From NCBI GenBank assembly GCA_965116015.1, contig OZ220477.1:868001-932000 (forward strand): a DNA stretch of 64,000 bases, in the 5' to 3' direction. The DNA is from S5-327 sp965116015. GTDB lineage: Bacteria; Chloroflexota; Dehalococcoidia; Lucifugimonadales; Australimonadaceae. The notes beneath the pieces are model-generated. The model saw only the letters and a list, made by a program, of their open reading frames with translations. It did not search any database and was not told the DNA's origin. Below, in pieces: positions 7,401 through 16,336 of the stretch; the stretch's first letter is position 1, and every line of letters starts with the position of its first letter. Position numbers and translations under genes: made by a program.

Positions 7401-9230
7401 GTGCCATACCTTCCTATCCACGACTACGGAATCATCGGCGACAGGAACTCGTGCGCGCTTGTCAGCCGTGAAGGGTCTATCGACTGGGCATGCTTCCCCC
7501 GGTTCGACTCTCCCAGCTTCTTCGCCGCGCTGCTTGACGACGATAAGGGGGGGCACTGTGCGCTCGAGGTCAAGGGAGCGCATACGGTAAGCCAGCGCTA
7601 CGTGCCCGATACAACGGTGCTGGAGACGACCTACGAGTGCGCGGACGGGATAGCGCAGGTCTCGGATTTTATGACGCATGCGTCGGCGCGAGATCCGGAA
7701 GCGCCGCACGAGATTGTCCGCATCATTATGTGCGTGGCTGGCTCCCCTACAATGCGCCTCACGTTTCAGCCCCGGCAAGACTATGGCAGAGGGGAAACCA
7801 GGCTTGCCCTCCATCGCGCAGGCGTGATGGCCGAGCACGCGACGGGCAGGATCGGCATCGTCGCAGACCTCCCGTTTGAGATTGAGGACGCTACGGACGG
7901 CGGGGAGCAAGCGGCGGCGGAGTTCACTCTCGCAGAGGGCGACACGGTGCACATCGCCATTCTGCACGATCCGCGCCGGCTCCCGGGCATCGGCTCGCTC
8001 GACTGCCGGAACAAAATGCTCAGAGTTGTTCGGAGGGATCGTGCGAGCGTGGCGGAGCTGCGCTACGACGGCTACCTGCGCGACGAGGTTGTGCGCTCGT
8101 ACCTTACGCTGCGGTTGCTGATGTACACCCCTACCGGGGCCATCGTAGCGGCTCCCACGACATCCCTGCCGGAGTCCATTGGGGGCGAGCGGAACTGGGA
8201 CTACCGCTTCTCGTGGCTGCGCGACAGCGCGTGGACGCTCGGCATCCTTCAGCGTTTCGGGAGCGCTCACGACGGGCAGGCGTATCTCTCGTGGACGGTT
8301 AAGGAGTGCCAGATGGGGCTCGACTCTATGCAGATTCTCTACGGCATTCACAGCGAGAGCACGCTTACCGAGATAGAGCTTGATCACCTGGAGGGCTATC
8401 GAGGCTCGCGACCGGTGCGGGTAGGCAACGATGCGGCGTTTCACCGGCAGCTCGACGTGTTCGGCGAGGTGGCTCTTACACTCTCGCTGTTCCATCGTTA
8501 CTCCGGAGCGCTCTCCCCTCACGCTTGGAGTTTGTTCGCGCGGATGGCCGACTTGGCCGCCAGCAGCTGGCGGATGCCCGACCGCGGCATTTGGGAGGTT
8601 CGGGGCGAGGAGCAGCACTTCGTTTACTCGAAGGTGATGTGCTGGGTTGCCCTCGACCGCGCTGTTCGCATAGCGGAAGAGCACGGGTACGACGGCGATG
8701 TCGAGCGCTGGCGATGCGAGCGCGACTTGCTGCGCGCGGAGATTCTCGAGCGCGGGTGGTCGGAGTCGAAGCAGTGCTTCGTGCAGGCGTACGGCGGCGA
8801 AGCGGTGGACGCCAGCGCGCTGCTGATTATCTTCGTGGACTTTCTGCCGATCAGCGACCCCCGGCTGCGGTCGACCGTACGCAGGATCCAGGAGGAGCTC
8901 GCCGACGGGCCATTCGTTCGCAGGTACCGGGTGGATGAGACGGACGACGGCCTCGAGGGCGAAGAGGGCGCCTTCTATATCCTCACCTTCTGGCTCATCG
9001 GGGCGCTTCTGATGCTCGGCGAGACAGACGAGGCGCTGACGTATTTCGAAATCGTAGCGAAGACGACGAACCATCTGGGGTTGTTCGCGGAGATGTACGA
9101 TCCGCACAACGGCGAGGCGCTCGGCAATTTTCCGCAGGCGTTCAGCCATATAGGGTTTCTCCACACCGCGCGCAACGTGAACGCGCTGATGCGGCGCAAT
9201 GACGAGTACGACGAGGAGCTGCAAGCGTGA
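7401..9230 (+). CDS. GH15 glucoamylase/trehalase-like glycoside hydrolase
   Basis: 609 residues from a GTG at 7401, the usual length of bacterial GH15 proteins. The N-terminal beta-sandwich opens with YLPIHDYGIIGDRNSCALVS and GSIDWACFPRFDSPS. The (alpha/alpha)6 barrel contains the signature GGERNWDYRFSWLRDS, the general-acid region DRGIWEVRG, and near the C-terminus EMYDPHNGEALGNFPQAFSH, which in the family carries the catalytic base region. Members hydrolyse terminal alpha-glucosidic links (maltooligosaccharides, dextran, trehalose). There is no signal peptide, so it acts in the cytoplasm, probably on glycogen or trehalose. It follows the MBL gene by 35 bp on the same strand and may be co-transcribed. 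Confidence 0.92.
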   Translation: MPYLPIHDYGIIGDRNSCALVSREGSIDWACFPRFDSPSFFAALLDDDKGGHCALEVKGAHTVSQRYVPDTTVLETTYECADGIAQVSDFMTHASARDPEAPHEIVRIIMCVAGSPTMRLTFQPRQDYGRGETRLALHRAGVMAEHATGRIGIVADLPFEIEDATDGGEQAAAEFTLAEGDTVHIAILHDPRRLPGIGSLDCRNKMLRVVRRDRASVAELRYDGYLRDEVVRSYLTLRLLMYTPTGAIVAAPTTSLPESIGGERNWDYRFSWLRDSAWTLGILQRFGSAHDGQAYLSWTVKECQMGLDSMQILYGIHSESTLTEIELDHLEGYRGSRPVRVGNDAAFHRQLDVFGEVALTLSLFHRYSGALSPHAWSLFARMADLAASSWRMPDRGIWEVRGEEQHFVYSKVMCWVALDRAVRIAEEHGYDGDVERWRCERDLLRAEILERGWSESKQCFVQAYGGEAVDASALLIIFVDFLPISDPRLRSTVRRIQEELADGPFVRRYRVDETDDGLEGEEGAFYILTFWLIGALLMLGETDEALTYFEIVAKTTNHLGLFAEMYDPHNGEALGNFPQAFSHIGFLHTARNVNALMRRNDEYDEELQA

Positions 9231-9266
9231 GAGCAGCGCAACTGCCGGCGCTCCGGAGGAGGTAGT

Positions 9267-10505
9267 GTGAAGGTCTACGTAACCGGGGTCGGGATGGTTA
9301 CCCCTCTGGGGCTTGATGTGAAATCGACGTGGAGCGCGCTGCTCAAGGGGAAGTCGGGCATTGCTCCTATCGAGGCGTTCGACGCCGAAGGATTCGAGAC
9401 CACCATCGCCGGAGAGGCGCGAGGCTTCGATCCGGCGCAGTACGTTGACCGCAAGCAGGCGCGCCGCCTCGATCGCTTCGCACAGTTCGCTGTGGCCGCT
9501 ACTGCTCAGGCGATGGAACGCGCAGGGCTGAGGCTCGACGACGGCAGCGTCGACGCGACGCGCGTCGGGTCGGTTATCGGCAGCGGCATCGGGGGCATTC
9601 TGACGCTTTCGGAGCAATGGGAGACGCTGTATACGAGGGGACCGGACAGAGTTAGTCCGTTCCTCGTGCCGATGATGCTGGCGGATATGGCGCCGGGGCA
9701 GGTGTCGATTCTGTACGGGGCGAAGGGGCCTAACTATTGCGTGGTGACGGCGTGTTCGAGCGGAGCCGACAGCATTGGAATCGCGCTGGATATGATCCGG
9801 CGCGGCGACATTGACATCGCGCTCACGGGCGGGACGGAGGCGCCCATCTGCCCTATCGCTGTGGCCGGGTTCAATTCGTGCAAGGCTCTCTCGCGGCGCA
9901 ACGATGCTCCCGAGGCGGCGAGCCGCCCGTTCGACGCTGAACGCGACGGGTTCGTTATGGGCGAGGGCGCAGGGGCGCTGGTTATCGAGAGCGAGGCGAG
10001 CGCTGTTCGGCGCGGGGTTGCTCCAATCGCTGAGCTCGCAGGCTACGGAGGATCGTCGGACGCCAATCATGTGACGCAGCCGGCTCCCGGCGGCGAGGGG
10101 GCGGCGCGGGCTATGCGGCGGGCGCTCGAGCAGGCGGGGATGGAGCCGGAAGAGATTAGCTACGTGAACGCCCACGGGACAGGCACGCCGATGAACGATC
10201 GATTCGAGACTGAGGCGATGAAGGCGGCGCTCGGGAGTGAGGCGTATAAGGTGAAGGTGAGCTCCACGAAGTCGATGACCGGCCATCTTCTTGGGGCGGC
10301 CGGAGGCGTGGAGGCGGTTATTGCGGCGCTCGCTGTCTCCGAAAGCGCTATTCCGCCCACCATCAACCTTGAGAACCCAGACCCGGACTGCGACCTCGAT
10401 TACACGCCTCACCACGCGCAGAGGGGGCTTGTGAAAGCGGCGATGAGCAACAATTTGGGGTTCGGCGGACATAACTCGTCGCTCATCTTCCGGCGGACGG
10501 AGTAG
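9267..10505 (+). CDS. fabF: Beta-ketoacyl-ACP synthase II
   Basis: 412 residues starting with GTG at 9267 behind a GGAGGAGG site. The condensing-enzyme triad is complete: Cys163 in TACSSG, His303 in NAHGTGTP and His340 in SMTGHLLGAAGG. The length and N-terminal VYVTGVGMVTPLGLDV match FabF. It elongates acyl-ACP with malonyl-ACP in fatty-acid synthesis. No acpP or other fab gene is adjacent, so it is detached from a fab cluster here. A polyketide-type ketosynthase is less likely because it is a single domain. Confidence 0.93.
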   Translation: MKVYVTGVGMVTPLGLDVKSTWSALLKGKSGIAPIEAFDAEGFETTIAGEARGFDPAQYVDRKQARRLDRFAQFAVAATAQAMERAGLRLDDGSVDATRVGSVIGSGIGGILTLSEQWETLYTRGPDRVSPFLVPMMLADMAPGQVSILYGAKGPNYCVVTACSSGADSIGIALDMIRRGDIDIALTGGTEAPICPIAVAGFNSCKALSRRNDAPEAASRPFDAERDGFVMGEGAGALVIESEASAVRRGVAPIAELAGYGGSSDANHVTQPAPGGEGAARAMRRALEQAGMEPEEISYVNAHGTGTPMNDRFETEAMKAALGSEAYKVKVSSTKSMTGHLLGAAGGVEAVIAALAVSESAIPPTINLENPDPDCDLDYTPHHAQRGLVKAAMSNNLGFGGHNSSLIFRRTE

Positions 10506-10586
10506 CCCAATGTTTGATTTCGTGTTCCATCCTTCGCTTGCGTCGCGACGCGCGCTCCACGGGCAAGCGCCCGTCGCAGGGCAAGC

Positions 10587-12281
10587 ATGACCGGACTCCC
10601 TTCGCCGATCGTGGACGGACAGCGGCGGCGCTGGCGCGTGGCGGCGCCCGCCGATCCTGCTCCGCTCGGGCCGCTGCCGCACCTGATTGGTCATCTCCTG
10701 TGGCGGCGGGGGTTGCGGGAAGCGCAGGAGGCTCGCGAGTTCCTCGATGTAGCCGACTCCCTCTTCGAGGATCCTGGGTCGCTGCCGGACGCCGCCAGGG
10801 CTGTGCGGCGCATAGAGCAAGCGCGCAGCGCCGGCGAGACTGTCGCCGTGTACGGAGATTTCGACGCGGACGGCGTAACTGGCGCGGCGTTGCTGGTGAA
10901 GGCTCTGCGCAGGCACGGGTTGAGCGTTATCCACTACATCCCTCACCGGGTGAGCGAAGGCCACGGGCTCAATCGCGCCGCCATCGATCGCCTGCGCGGG
11001 CGAGGGGCAAGTCTCATTGTTACTGTCGATTGCGGCGTCACCGACGTCGAGGAAGTCGACTACGCCAACGCGCGGGGCGTAGACACGATTATCACTGACC
11101 ATCACCTAACGGCGGCGCGGCTTCCGGACGCCGCGGCCATCATCAACCCGCATGCTCCGCACTCGGCCTATCCGTTCGAGCATCTCACGGGCGTAGGGAT
11201 GGCGCTGAAGCTTGCGCAAGCTCTCTTGCAGCCCCGCTTGGGCGACGCCTGGGACAAGGGGTTGATGCAGCTTGCGGCCATCGGCGCCGTTACGGATATG
11301 GCTCCGCTCCTGGGGGAGAACCGCTTCATCGTGCATCGCGGGATCCGTGATTTGCGGGAATCCCAATCGGCGGGGCTGCGCGCGCTCCTGGAGGCTGCGC
11401 GCGTCGACCCGCGGAGCGTCAGCGCGGAGACGCTCGGGTTCACCGTGGGGCCGCGGCTCAATGCGGCTGGGCGGCTCGACCACGCGGATGTTGCGCTTGA
11501 GCTGCTGCTCACGGACGACTCGGAGCGCGCGTGGCAGATCGTGCGAGAGCTTGACTTCTACAACCGGCAGCGCCAGCAGCTGACGGAGCAGACGGTCGCG
11601 CGGGCGCTCGATCTTGTGCCGGACGAGATTCCGCCGCTCATCCTCGTGGGCGACGCTAGCTTCCGGGCTGGAGTGGTGGGTCTGGCCGCCGGCAAGATTG
11701 CTGAACGGTACGGCGCGCCCGTAGCGATCTATGGGATGGAGGGGGGCCGTGTAATGGCCAGCTGCCGGAGCATGCCCGGCTTCCATTGGGCGGAGGCGCT
11801 CGGTCAGTGCGGAGATCTGCTCATCCGCTACGGGGGACACGAGAGCGCGGCCGGGTTCGCTTGCGATCCCGCCGTGCTGCCAGAGCTGAACGCGCGCCTC
11901 ACAAGCATAGCCGCGGAGCGAATCGGCGAGCCCCGGGCGAGCGAGGGGGTAATCGACGCGGAGGCGCAGCCGCACGAGTTGATGGGGGAGATGTTCACGC
12001 AGCTGAGCCGGCTCGAGCCGCACGGGATAGGCAATCCTGCGCCTATCTTCCTCGCCCGCGACGTTGAGGTTGTTGAGGCTCAGCCTCTGGGCGCCGAAGG
12101 GAAGCACTTCAAGCTTTCGGTGCGCTCCGGCGGGGCGTTGTGGGAAGCTGTAGCGTTCAGTCAGGAGTGGCAGGCCGGATCGCCGCGCGCGAGCATCATC
12201 TATACGCTGGGAGTCGACCGGTGGAACGGGCGGGAGCGAATCCGGCTTAAGCTGGAGGACTACGCGCCATCGCGCGGGTAG
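10587..12281 (+). CDS. recJ: Single-stranded-DNA-specific 5-3 exonuclease RecJ
   Basis: 564 residues. The DHH phosphoesterase motifs are intact: DFDADG (91-96), VDCGVTD (about 147-153) and TDHH (170-173). The DHHA1 domain shows GRLDHADVALELLL and GGHESAAGF, and a C-terminal OB-fold region ends near LEDYAP. RecJ degrades 5-prime ends in recombination and mismatch/base-excision repair. This copy is at the short end of the family range but has every catalytic motif. The gene starts 81 bp after fabF on the same strand. Confidence 0.93.
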   Translation: MTGLPSPIVDGQRRRWRVAAPADPAPLGPLPHLIGHLLWRRGLREAQEAREFLDVADSLFEDPGSLPDAARAVRRIEQARSAGETVAVYGDFDADGVTGAALLVKALRRHGLSVIHYIPHRVSEGHGLNRAAIDRLRGRGASLIVTVDCGVTDVEEVDYANARGVDTIITDHHLTAARLPDAAAIINPHAPHSAYPFEHLTGVGMALKLAQALLQPRLGDAWDKGLMQLAAIGAVTDMAPLLGENRFIVHRGIRDLRESQSAGLRALLEAARVDPRSVSAETLGFTVGPRLNAAGRLDHADVALELLLTDDSERAWQIVRELDFYNRQRQQLTEQTVARALDLVPDEIPPLILVGDASFRAGVVGLAAGKIAERYGAPVAIYGMEGGRVMASCRSMPGFHWAEALGQCGDLLIRYGGHESAAGFACDPAVLPELNARLTSIAAERIGEPRASEGVIDAEAQPHELMGEMFTQLSRLEPHGIGNPAPIFLARDVEVVEAQPLGAEGKHFKLSVRSGGALWEAVAFSQEWQAGSPRASIIYTLGVDRWNGRERIRLKLEDYAPSRG

Positions 12282-12304
12282 CGGCGCAGACGACCTCCAT
12301 CGGG

Positions 12305-12310
12305 TATTAT
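12305..12310 (+). promoter_or_regulatory. Putative -10 element giving a leaderless VOC mRNA
   Basis: TATTAT ends 7 nt before an ATG at 12318. The same spacing is seen before the enoyl-CoA hydratase gene (56715-56720). No strong -35 box is visible. Confidence 0.4.
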
Positions 12311-12317
12311 CTGCGCT

Positions 12318-12821
12318 ATGCTCGCCAGCAAGGAGACTGTTATGCCGCGTGTAAGCTCGCTTGGACACGTTGGACTCTTCTGCAACGATCTGCCCGCAAT
12401 GCGGGACTTCTATACCCGAGTCCTTGGGATGTCGGTGACCGATGAGAATGCCGACAGGGGCATGGTGTTTCTCTCGGCGCGGCCGGGCGAGGAGCATCAT
12501 GAGCTTTTGCTTATGGGGGACCGCTCGGGAGAGGAGGACGCCAAGATTATTCAGCAGATCTCCTTTCATGTTGACAGCCTGGACGACGTGCGCGCGTTCC
12601 ACGTGAGCTTGCGGGCGGAGGGAGCGCCTGTCGATTCGGTTGTGAGCCACGGGAACACGGCGAGCGTGTATTTCCGAGACCCTGAAGGCAACCGGCTGGA
12701 GGTTTATTACAGCTTGCCTGTGGAGTGGCCTCAGCCGTTCAGGACTGAAATCGATCTCAGCCAGAGCGACGAGGATGTGCTGAGGCAGATTCACGAGGCT
12801 ACGTTCGGAGCGAGGAAGTAG
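12318..12821 (+). CDS. VOC family dioxygenase-like protein
   Basis: 167 residues from ATG 12318, or 159 from ATG 12342. The first has a -10 hexamer 7 nt upstream (leaderless model), the second an AAGGAGA Shine-Dalgarno. The core is a VOC module pair: LGHVGLFCNDLPAMRDFYTR with the first His, ISFHVDSLDDV with the second, and FRDPEGNRLEVYYSLP with the Glu. It resembles the single-unit dioxygenase-like proteins annotated near 2,3-dihydroxybiphenyl dioxygenases. The C-terminal tail (SQSDEDVLRQIHEATFGARK) is often seen in homologues with aromatic-catabolic context. Substrate unknown. Confidence 0.85.
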   Translation: MLASKETVMPRVSSLGHVGLFCNDLPAMRDFYTRVLGMSVTDENADRGMVFLSARPGEEHHELLLMGDRSGEEDAKIIQQISFHVDSLDDVRAFHVSLRAEGAPVDSVVSHGNTASVYFRDPEGNRLEVYYSLPVEWPQPFRTEIDLSQSDEDVLRQIHEATFGARK

Positions 12822-12983
12822 CGCTGCGCCGACGAAGCCGACGGAGAGGAGGGGGCTCCTTCTGCGCGACTGCAGCTCCGAGCAGGTCGAGGCCAAGGGG
12901 GCTGCCGTTCCAGCAGCGCGTGTAGGGTTTGAGAAGAGCATCGACGCAGGACGGCGCGGGGCGGCGTCCGCAGTGGAGGATTC

Positions 12984-14243
12984 ATGACTACAGAGCCGCG
13001 ATACATCGAGCCGACGGGCAACAGGCGCGCCGGATGGCGCAAGGAGGGGGAGACGGGGACGAGCTACACCGTTCGTCTCGCCACTGCCTGGGAGCGTTTC
13101 CAGAGGGAGGAGGGCATACCGATCTTCAAGGGCGTGGGGGTGCGCGATTCGCGAGAGCTTCCAAGAGCCGAGTGGAAGCGCGTGGGGGGCAAGGGGACGT
13201 ACATTCAGGTTACGGGGACGAACAATGCAACGGGGATGTTCGTGGTGGAGGTTCCGGCGCGCGGGGCGCTTTTGCCTCAGCGGCAGATGTATGAGGAGCG
13301 TTACACTGTGCTCGAGGGGCGCGGGAGCACTGAGGTTTGGCGCAACGGGGATACGGCGATGACTGCGTTCGAGTGGCAGCCGTGGAGCCTGTTCGCGATT
13401 CCCCTCAACGCCAATTTCCGCATCGTCAACGCGTCGTCCGCGCCTGCGCTGCTGCTTGCGGTCAACACTGCTCCGCGCACGATCAACGCCTTTCAGAGCA
13501 TGAGCTTCGTGTTCAATTGCGATTTCAATTTCGACGACCGGCTCGGCGGGAACCTTGAGGACTACTGGAACCCGAACGAGGATCTCGAGCCGCAGCCCGT
13601 TCGCGGGCGTGCTATGGTTACGTCGAACCTGCTGCCGGACATTCAGAACGCCTACTTGCCGCTGGACAACAACAGGGGGCCTGGCTTCCGGTGGGTGGCG
13701 CCGAATCAGGTTGGGAACAAGATGATTCAGGGGTGGCTGGCGGAGTATCCGAGCGGGAGGTACGCCAAGGCTCACGCCCACGCCTCTGGGGCTGTTCTGG
13801 TGTGCTGCAAGGGGCATGGCTTTTCGTGGACGTGGCCAAGCTCCGCCGGACTCACGCCGTGGCAAGACGGGAAGGGGGACTTGGTCAAGGTTCAGGAGTA
13901 CGGTCCGGGCGGTCTGATCAGCGCGGCGCCGGGGCCGGCCAACTGGTTCCACCAGCACTTCGCGGTCGGCAAGGATCCGTTTCGGGTCTTCAACTACACG
14001 GGGCCCTACCCGGGGAATCCTGAGTCTGGGCGCAACCGGGCCAACGATTTCGCCGAGGAGGGTGAGCTTATTCGTCAGCATGCCGATGTAACGGACGGTG
14101 GCAACGCGATTCCTTATCACCTTGAGGATCCGTACGTGCGGCAGCATTTCGAGGCGAAGCTCGCTGAGAGCGGGGCGGTTTCGACGATGCCGGAGGCTGC
14201 CTATACCGAGGCCGGCGCGAATATGGAAGTGATGTCGGATTAG
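12984..14243 (+). CDS. Double-cupin protein, copy 1
   Basis: 419 residues with two cupin barrels. The first includes MYEERYTVLEGRGSTEVW and FAIPLNANFRIVNASS; the second includes YAKAHAHASGAVLVCCKG, with two His suited to metal binding, and NWFHQHFAVG near its end. This resembles bicupin dioxygenases of the gentisate dioxygenase type, but no specific family is certain. A second copy lies at 26720-27958, and the two share these blocks in the same order. It is followed within 3.5 kb by GNAT, LigB, Gfo/Idh and cyclodeaminase-like genes, so a part in ring or organic-acid catabolism is plausible. Start ATG 12984, behind AGTGGAGG. Confidence 0.75.
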   Translation: MTTEPRYIEPTGNRRAGWRKEGETGTSYTVRLATAWERFQREEGIPIFKGVGVRDSRELPRAEWKRVGGKGTYIQVTGTNNATGMFVVEVPARGALLPQRQMYEERYTVLEGRGSTEVWRNGDTAMTAFEWQPWSLFAIPLNANFRIVNASSAPALLLAVNTAPRTINAFQSMSFVFNCDFNFDDRLGGNLEDYWNPNEDLEPQPVRGRAMVTSNLLPDIQNAYLPLDNNRGPGFRWVAPNQVGNKMIQGWLAEYPSGRYAKAHAHASGAVLVCCKGHGFSWTWPSSAGLTPWQDGKGDLVKVQEYGPGGLISAAPGPANWFHQHFAVGKDPFRVFNYTGPYPGNPESGRNRANDFAEEGELIRQHADVTDGGNAIPYHLEDPYVRQHFEAKLAESGAVSTMPEAAYTEAGANMEVMSD

Positions 14244-14385
14244 CAAACCGGGCGTCCGGTCGACGCTGCCGCCGCTACAGGGGAGCGAGCAGCCGCGCGT
14301 CCATCTTCTTTCGTCATTTCCCGCGCGGCTGGGAGTTGCATGGGGGGATGAGACGCGGGCAAGAGAGCGGCTCTCGCGCAGGTTA

Positions 14386-14471
14386 CGGGCGGAGCCGCGC
14401 GCGGGGGATGTGACTTGTGGAGGGCGCGCCCGCTGGCGGCGGCGGGCGGAGCCGTGCGCGTGGGATGAGAC
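14386..14471. repeat. Two imperfect 29-bp direct repeats, 57-bp offset
   Basis: The unit at 14386-14414 (beginning CGGGCGGAGCCGCGCGCG) recurs at 14443-14471 with three or four substitutions. It ends just before the GNAT start codon at 14475. Confidence 0.55.
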
Positions 14472-14474
14472 GCT

Positions 14475-14978
14475 ATGGGTATTCGACTGGCAAACGAGGG
14501 CGATCTTCCGGCTATTGTGGCGGTCTACAATGCTGCGGTGCCCGGACGTATGGCCACGGGCGATGTGGTTCCGGTTAGTGTCGACTCCCGGCGCGAGTGG
14601 TTCCGGGCGCGCTTGCCGGAGCGGCATCCTGTGTGGGTCGACGATAGGGAGGGAGCGGTTGCGGGGTGGTTGAGTTTGGGGACGTTCTACGCGCGGCCGG
14701 CGTGGAACGGGACGGCTGAGGTTAGCGTGTATGTGTCGCCCGGATGGCAACGGGCGGGGGTCGCGAGGGGGTTGCTGGATCATGCGATGGCGGAGGCTCC
14801 GGCGCTTGGGCTCCACGCGCTGGTGGGGCTTATCTTCGGGCACAACGAGCCTAGTTTGGGGCTGTTCCAGGGGGCAGGGTTCGAGGTCTGGGGACGTATG
14901 CCGATGGTGGTGGAGCTCGACGGGGTTCTGCGCGACGTTGTCATCGTTGGCCGTTACGCGCCGCAGGGTTTTCGCTGA
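14475..14978 (+). CDS. GNAT family N-acetyltransferase (phosphinothricin acetyltransferase type)
   Basis: 167 residues with the GNAT order. IRLANEGDLPAIVAVYNAAV is the N-terminal helix pair, VSVYVSPGWQRAGVARGLL is motif A with the acetyl-CoA pyrophosphate loop, and IFGHNEPSLGLFQGAGFEVWG is motif B. The IYN-type N-terminus and the N-x-PS-x-x-L-x-x-x-x-GF motif are those of the Pat/YncA group, which acetylates phosphinothricin, methionine sulfone or related amines. No resistance role can be inferred from context. It lies between the double-cupin and LigB genes. Confidence 0.88.
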   Translation: MGIRLANEGDLPAIVAVYNAAVPGRMATGDVVPVSVDSRREWFRARLPERHPVWVDDREGAVAGWLSLGTFYARPAWNGTAEVSVYVSPGWQRAGVARGLLDHAMAEAPALGLHALVGLIFGHNEPSLGLFQGAGFEVWGRMPMVVELDGVLRDVVIVGRYAPQGFR

Positions 14979-14982
14979 GGCC

Positions 14983-15063
14983 GGAGATTGAGGGCGGACG
15001 GCGGGGCGGGCTTGGGCGCGGCAGCGACAGGCTCTCCCTGAGGATGGAGGTTGAGGGCGGACG
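14983..15063. repeat. Pair of 18-bp near-identical direct repeats, 63-bp offset
   Basis: GGAGATTGAGGGCGGACG (14983-15000) and GGAGGTTGAGGGCGGACG (15046-15063) lie in the gap between the convergent GNAT and LigB genes. Similar sequence continues on both sides, so the whole gap looks like a decayed tandem duplication. Confidence 0.55.
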
Positions 15064-15089
15064 ATGGCGCGGCAGCTGCGGGCGCTTCT

Positions 15090-16046
15090 CTACGACCATA
15101 GGCCGAATGTGAGTCCGTGGCCGGTTCCTGCGAGGGAGCGGTAGCAGGGCAGGTAGTCGACTAGCGTCATACGGCGGGGGGACATTGCTCCTGCGAGCGC
15201 GATCCAGTTGAGCGTTTCCGGCGTGCCCGGGGCTCTGTTGAGGCGCTCCTTATCGAGCGATGCGAGGGCGCCGATGTCGTTGTTCTCGAGGGCGCTGATT
15301 ACGCGGCGGTCGAGTTCTTCATCGATGATCTGGTGGCTGAGGCCGCCCGAGGCGATGACTGCGACCCGTGCGTCGGCGCTCCACGACTCGATCGCGTTGC
15401 GGAGGGCTTGCCCAAGAGCGTAGCAGCGCGCCGAAGTCGCCTGATAGGGGAGGTAGCGGCTGACCATAAATGGGACTGTCGGGACAGGGGCGTCGTCGAG
15501 GAGGTAGTCGTAGGCGAACGCGAATGCGTCGTCGAGGGCGTAGCCTTCGCGGACGCCGTCGGAGCAGCCGACATCGAATCCGGCGTCGTTCATCGCGGCG
15601 ATGAGGTGGTTGGCGAGCTCCGGGCGTCCGGGGCGGTTGCTGATGGCTGGTTTGGGGCGCTCTTCGTTCGAGCGGAATCGGATGTCGGGGTCGAACCCGG
15701 TTCGTTGGGCGACGGGGTGGAAGCGGGAGCGCATTACGCCGAAGACTGTTCGGCTTTCGTCGGGGAAGACGCGGTGGGGGTTGCTGATGATGACGATGGC
15801 GTCGGGTTTGGCTTGTTCGAGGGCGGCGCGAAGGACGCCGAGGGCGGCATGGGCGGCGGCGTGGCGCTCGCGTTGTTTCTCGATGCGGATCTGCTCTTCG
15901 ATGTCCTGGGGGGCAGTTTCGAGGAGTTGCTGGTAGTCGAAGCGGGGGTCGCGGGCGTCGGCGTCGCCGAGCCTCGCCCAATCTTCGGGGCGCGCTTGTA
16001 TGGATGGGCCGTGAGAGCTGCCGATGCCGAGGACGAGGTTTGTCAT
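15090..16046 (-). CDS. Class III (LigB-type) extradiol ring-cleavage dioxygenase-like protein
   Basis: 318 residues of the LigB fold. The N-terminus LGIGSSHGPSI supplies the first Fe(II) His, IISNPHRVF the second region, and IASGGLSHQIIDEELDR the conserved SGGLSH block with its base His. The GTGHGL C-terminus is also typical. Family members open protocatechuate, gallate or related catechols with O2. There is no separate LigA subunit, as in one-subunit forms. The ATG at 16046 follows GGAGG. It is divergent from a Gfo/Idh dehydrogenase gene with a 290-bp shared control region, which suggests a joint aromatic pathway. Confidence 0.87.
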   Translation of the reverse strand: MTNLVLGIGSSHGPSIQARPEDWARLGDADARDPRFDYQQLLETAPQDIEEQIRIEKQRERHAAAHAALGVLRAALEQAKPDAIVIISNPHRVFPDESRTVFGVMRSRFHPVAQRTGFDPDIRFRSNEERPKPAISNRPGRPELANHLIAAMNDAGFDVGCSDGVREGYALDDAFAFAYDYLLDDAPVPTVPFMVSRYLPYQATSARCYALGQALRNAIESWSADARVAVIASGGLSHQIIDEELDRRVISALENNDIGALASLDKERLNRAPGTPETLNWIALAGAMSPRRMTLVDYLPCYRSLAGTGHGLTFGLWS

Positions 16047-16336
16047 AGCCGACCTCCAAGCGGTTGTTGCGGGGCTAGGATAGAGTTGGGGCGGGGTTGA
16101 GGCAAAAGCGGAGGGGCGGGGCTTTGCTCCGCGAGCGGCAGGCGGGGCGAGCGGGTTCGGGGCTCGCAGTCGGGGGCGGCGCTGCGCTGTGCGGGTGGTA
16201 TGCTTGCAGGCCCATCCTCTGTGAGGGGCGCGGCTTCCGGGGTAAGGGGGAGGGGCGGCTGAGGGGCTCCCGCCTCCCTACCCTGCTTGAGAGGTGAGGC
16301 AAGAGGCGCAGAGGGCGTCGCTGGAAGGAGGCGGAC

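Noticed and set aside
7398..14843. Two adjoining minus-strand ORFs of more than 1,200 codons
   Set aside because: They are antisense shadows of glucoamylase, fabF, recJ and the double-cupin gene, with His/Arg/Pro-rich low-complexity translation and no domain.
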